Shown piece by piece: positions 63,340-64,000 of a stretch of DNA of 64,000 nt; position 1 is the stretch's first letter, and every line of letters begins with the position of its first letter. Source of the stretch: an uncultured Paracoccaceae bacterium (GTDB lineage: Bacteria; Pseudomonadota; Alphaproteobacteria; Rhodobacterales; Rhodobacteraceae); the NCBI GenBank assembly GCA_947503965.1, contig CANNFU010000012.1, positions 1-64,000 on the forward strand, given 5' to 3'. A program made the position numbers and the translations under genes. Under the pieces are notes generated by a model. That model was not told where the DNA came from and did not search any database. It saw nothing but the letters and a program-made list of their open reading frames with translations.

Positions 63340-64000
63340 TACGTGCGCTGGCGGTCCTGCTCTTGTCCGCCGGTACGGCGGCAGCTGATCAGGATTGCAT
63401 GCGGAATTTTGTTTCCGTCTCCGATGTCAGATTGACCGACGGTGGCTGGATCGAAGCTGACATACATAACAGAAGTCCATTCCCCGTTATCGGGTATGAT
63501 CTTTTCTATGTGTTTTCTTTCGATACCGGAACATTCACGGAAGACCTGCCAACCTATATATTGAAGACCGCTATTGTGCCCGGTAGGACGCATACCCACC
63601 GTATGAGACTGTCTGATTTTGATCTTGATATTGATCGTAAGGCACCAGAGATTGACGTGCATGTTGTTGGTGCACATCCAGATCTTGGCATTGCGGATGA
63701 TGACGATACCTCGCTCGATATGGCACTCAGGGATTGCCTGAGCCTGCAAGCCAGCGACGCTTCCGTGCAGCCATTTCCTGACTTTCTGACCGCTGATACC
63801 GTCGCCGCAAAACCTGAATTGACGCAGGAACAGCGGGTCGGATGTTTGAAGGAAATGCTTCCAGTTAGCGATGTGGCCGTCCTGGAAGGTCACGATAATG
63901 ACGCTGTGATGACCTTCAATCTCACCAATAATGCAGAAGTGTCCATCGACACTTTCATGTTCTCCTATCGCATCTTGAAAGAGGGAACACTGTGGAGTGG
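63336..64000 (+). CDS. Partial secreted protein with two beta-domain repeats
   Basis: An open frame starting at the GTG within the nuoB stop (GTGA) and running off the window after 221 codons. It has a signal peptide ([17 protein letters not shown]) and at least two related segments, each starting with a cysteine followed by an x5-VSDV motif: [13 protein letters not shown] at residue 21 and [13 protein letters not shown] at residue 170. Both are followed by a strand pattern with an Asn-rich turn (IHNRSPF, LTNNAEV) and an aromatic strand ([16 protein letters not shown]), resembling FxLYD-like or DUF3426-like beta sandwiches. Function unknown. nuoC would be expected after it. Confidence 0.75.
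   Translation, partial: MIRALAVLLLSAGTAAADQDCMRNFVSVSDVRLTDGGWIEADIHNRSPFPVIGYDLFYVFSFDTGTFTEDLPTYILKTAIVPGRTHTHRMRLSDFDLDIDRKAPEIDVHVVGAHPDLGIADDDDTSLDMALRDCLSLQASDASVQPFPDFLTADTVAAKPELTQEQRVGCLKEMLPVSDVAVLEGHDNDAVMTFNLTNNAEVSIDTFMFSYRILKEGTLWS

Noticed and set aside
1..64000. Search for tRNA, rRNA, CRISPR, insertion sequences, integrase, prophage or toxin-antitoxin modules
   Set aside because: No T-loop/cloverleaf pattern, spaced identical repeats, transposase or integrase motifs were seen. Regularly spaced repeats at 51203-51240 are too short for CRISPR.

Overview
The window looks like chromosomal DNA from a marine alphaproteobacterium of the Rhodobacteraceae (Roseobacter group). The reasons are the high GC content, dense strings of genes joined by 4-base ATGA/GTGA overlaps, and the mix of TRAP, TctABC and peptide ABC importers. 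Further support comes from an Ivd/MCC/HMG-CoA lyase leucine operon, a NuoA/NuoB complex I locus and a GC-rich palindromic spacer typical of the group. About 60 protein genes can be supported. I found no rRNA, tRNA, CRISPR array, intact insertion sequence or prophage.

Layout. 1-4.4 kb: a leftward operon of an M19 dipeptidase-like gene and a tctCBA tricarboxylate-type importer, divergent from a Gfo/Idh/MocA oxidoreductase. 5.5-9.4 kb: a leftward pqiA-pqiA-pqiB-pqiC envelope lipid-transport operon. 9.5-13.2 kb: a fumarylacetoacetase-family enzyme with a dctPQM TRAP importer. 13.2-15.5 kb: phosphoglucomutase and a P-loop kinase. 15.7-18.9 kb: a YihY/BrkB membrane protein, then kynureninase, a DUF1304 protein and an SDR. 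19.1-20.4 kb: a LysE exporter and an ICMT-like methyltransferase. 20.5-23.6 kb: pntAB transhydrogenase with its own promoter and terminator. 23.9-26.3 kb: a membrane AraC regulator and a serine hydrolase. 26.5-36.3 kb: a five-gene peptide ABC importer facing away from argE, an FAD amine oxidase and an M20 amidohydrolase, which together look like a scavenging locus for N-acyl amino acids or small peptides. 36.3-44.4 kb: a secreted ankyrin protein, moaA, a lipoprotein, an AlkD-like protein, glmS and glmU. 44.5-47.1 kb: gph, a DegT aminotransferase and a SAP/DUF6434 protein. 47.1-56.2 kb: the leucine catabolic operon. 56.3-64 kb: a membrane protein, nuoA, a five-gene insertion, nuoB and a partial secreted protein.

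The most unusual feature is that small exported or lipoprotein genes sit inside otherwise conserved metabolic operons. Three secreted, cysteine-containing proteins lie between ivd and the MCC beta subunit, a one-helix membrane protein lies between the two MCC subunits, and a two-repeat secreted protein is coupled to nuoB. The nuoA-nuoB pair is also split by about 5 kb. That insert holds a PstS-like/OmpA fusion, a divergent tetR/GFA module with a perfect 25-bp operator and an apparently leaderless regulator mRNA, and a surface lipoprotein resembling transferrin-binding proteins. These are the best candidates for undescribed biology. None of them is a clear new defence or mobile system.
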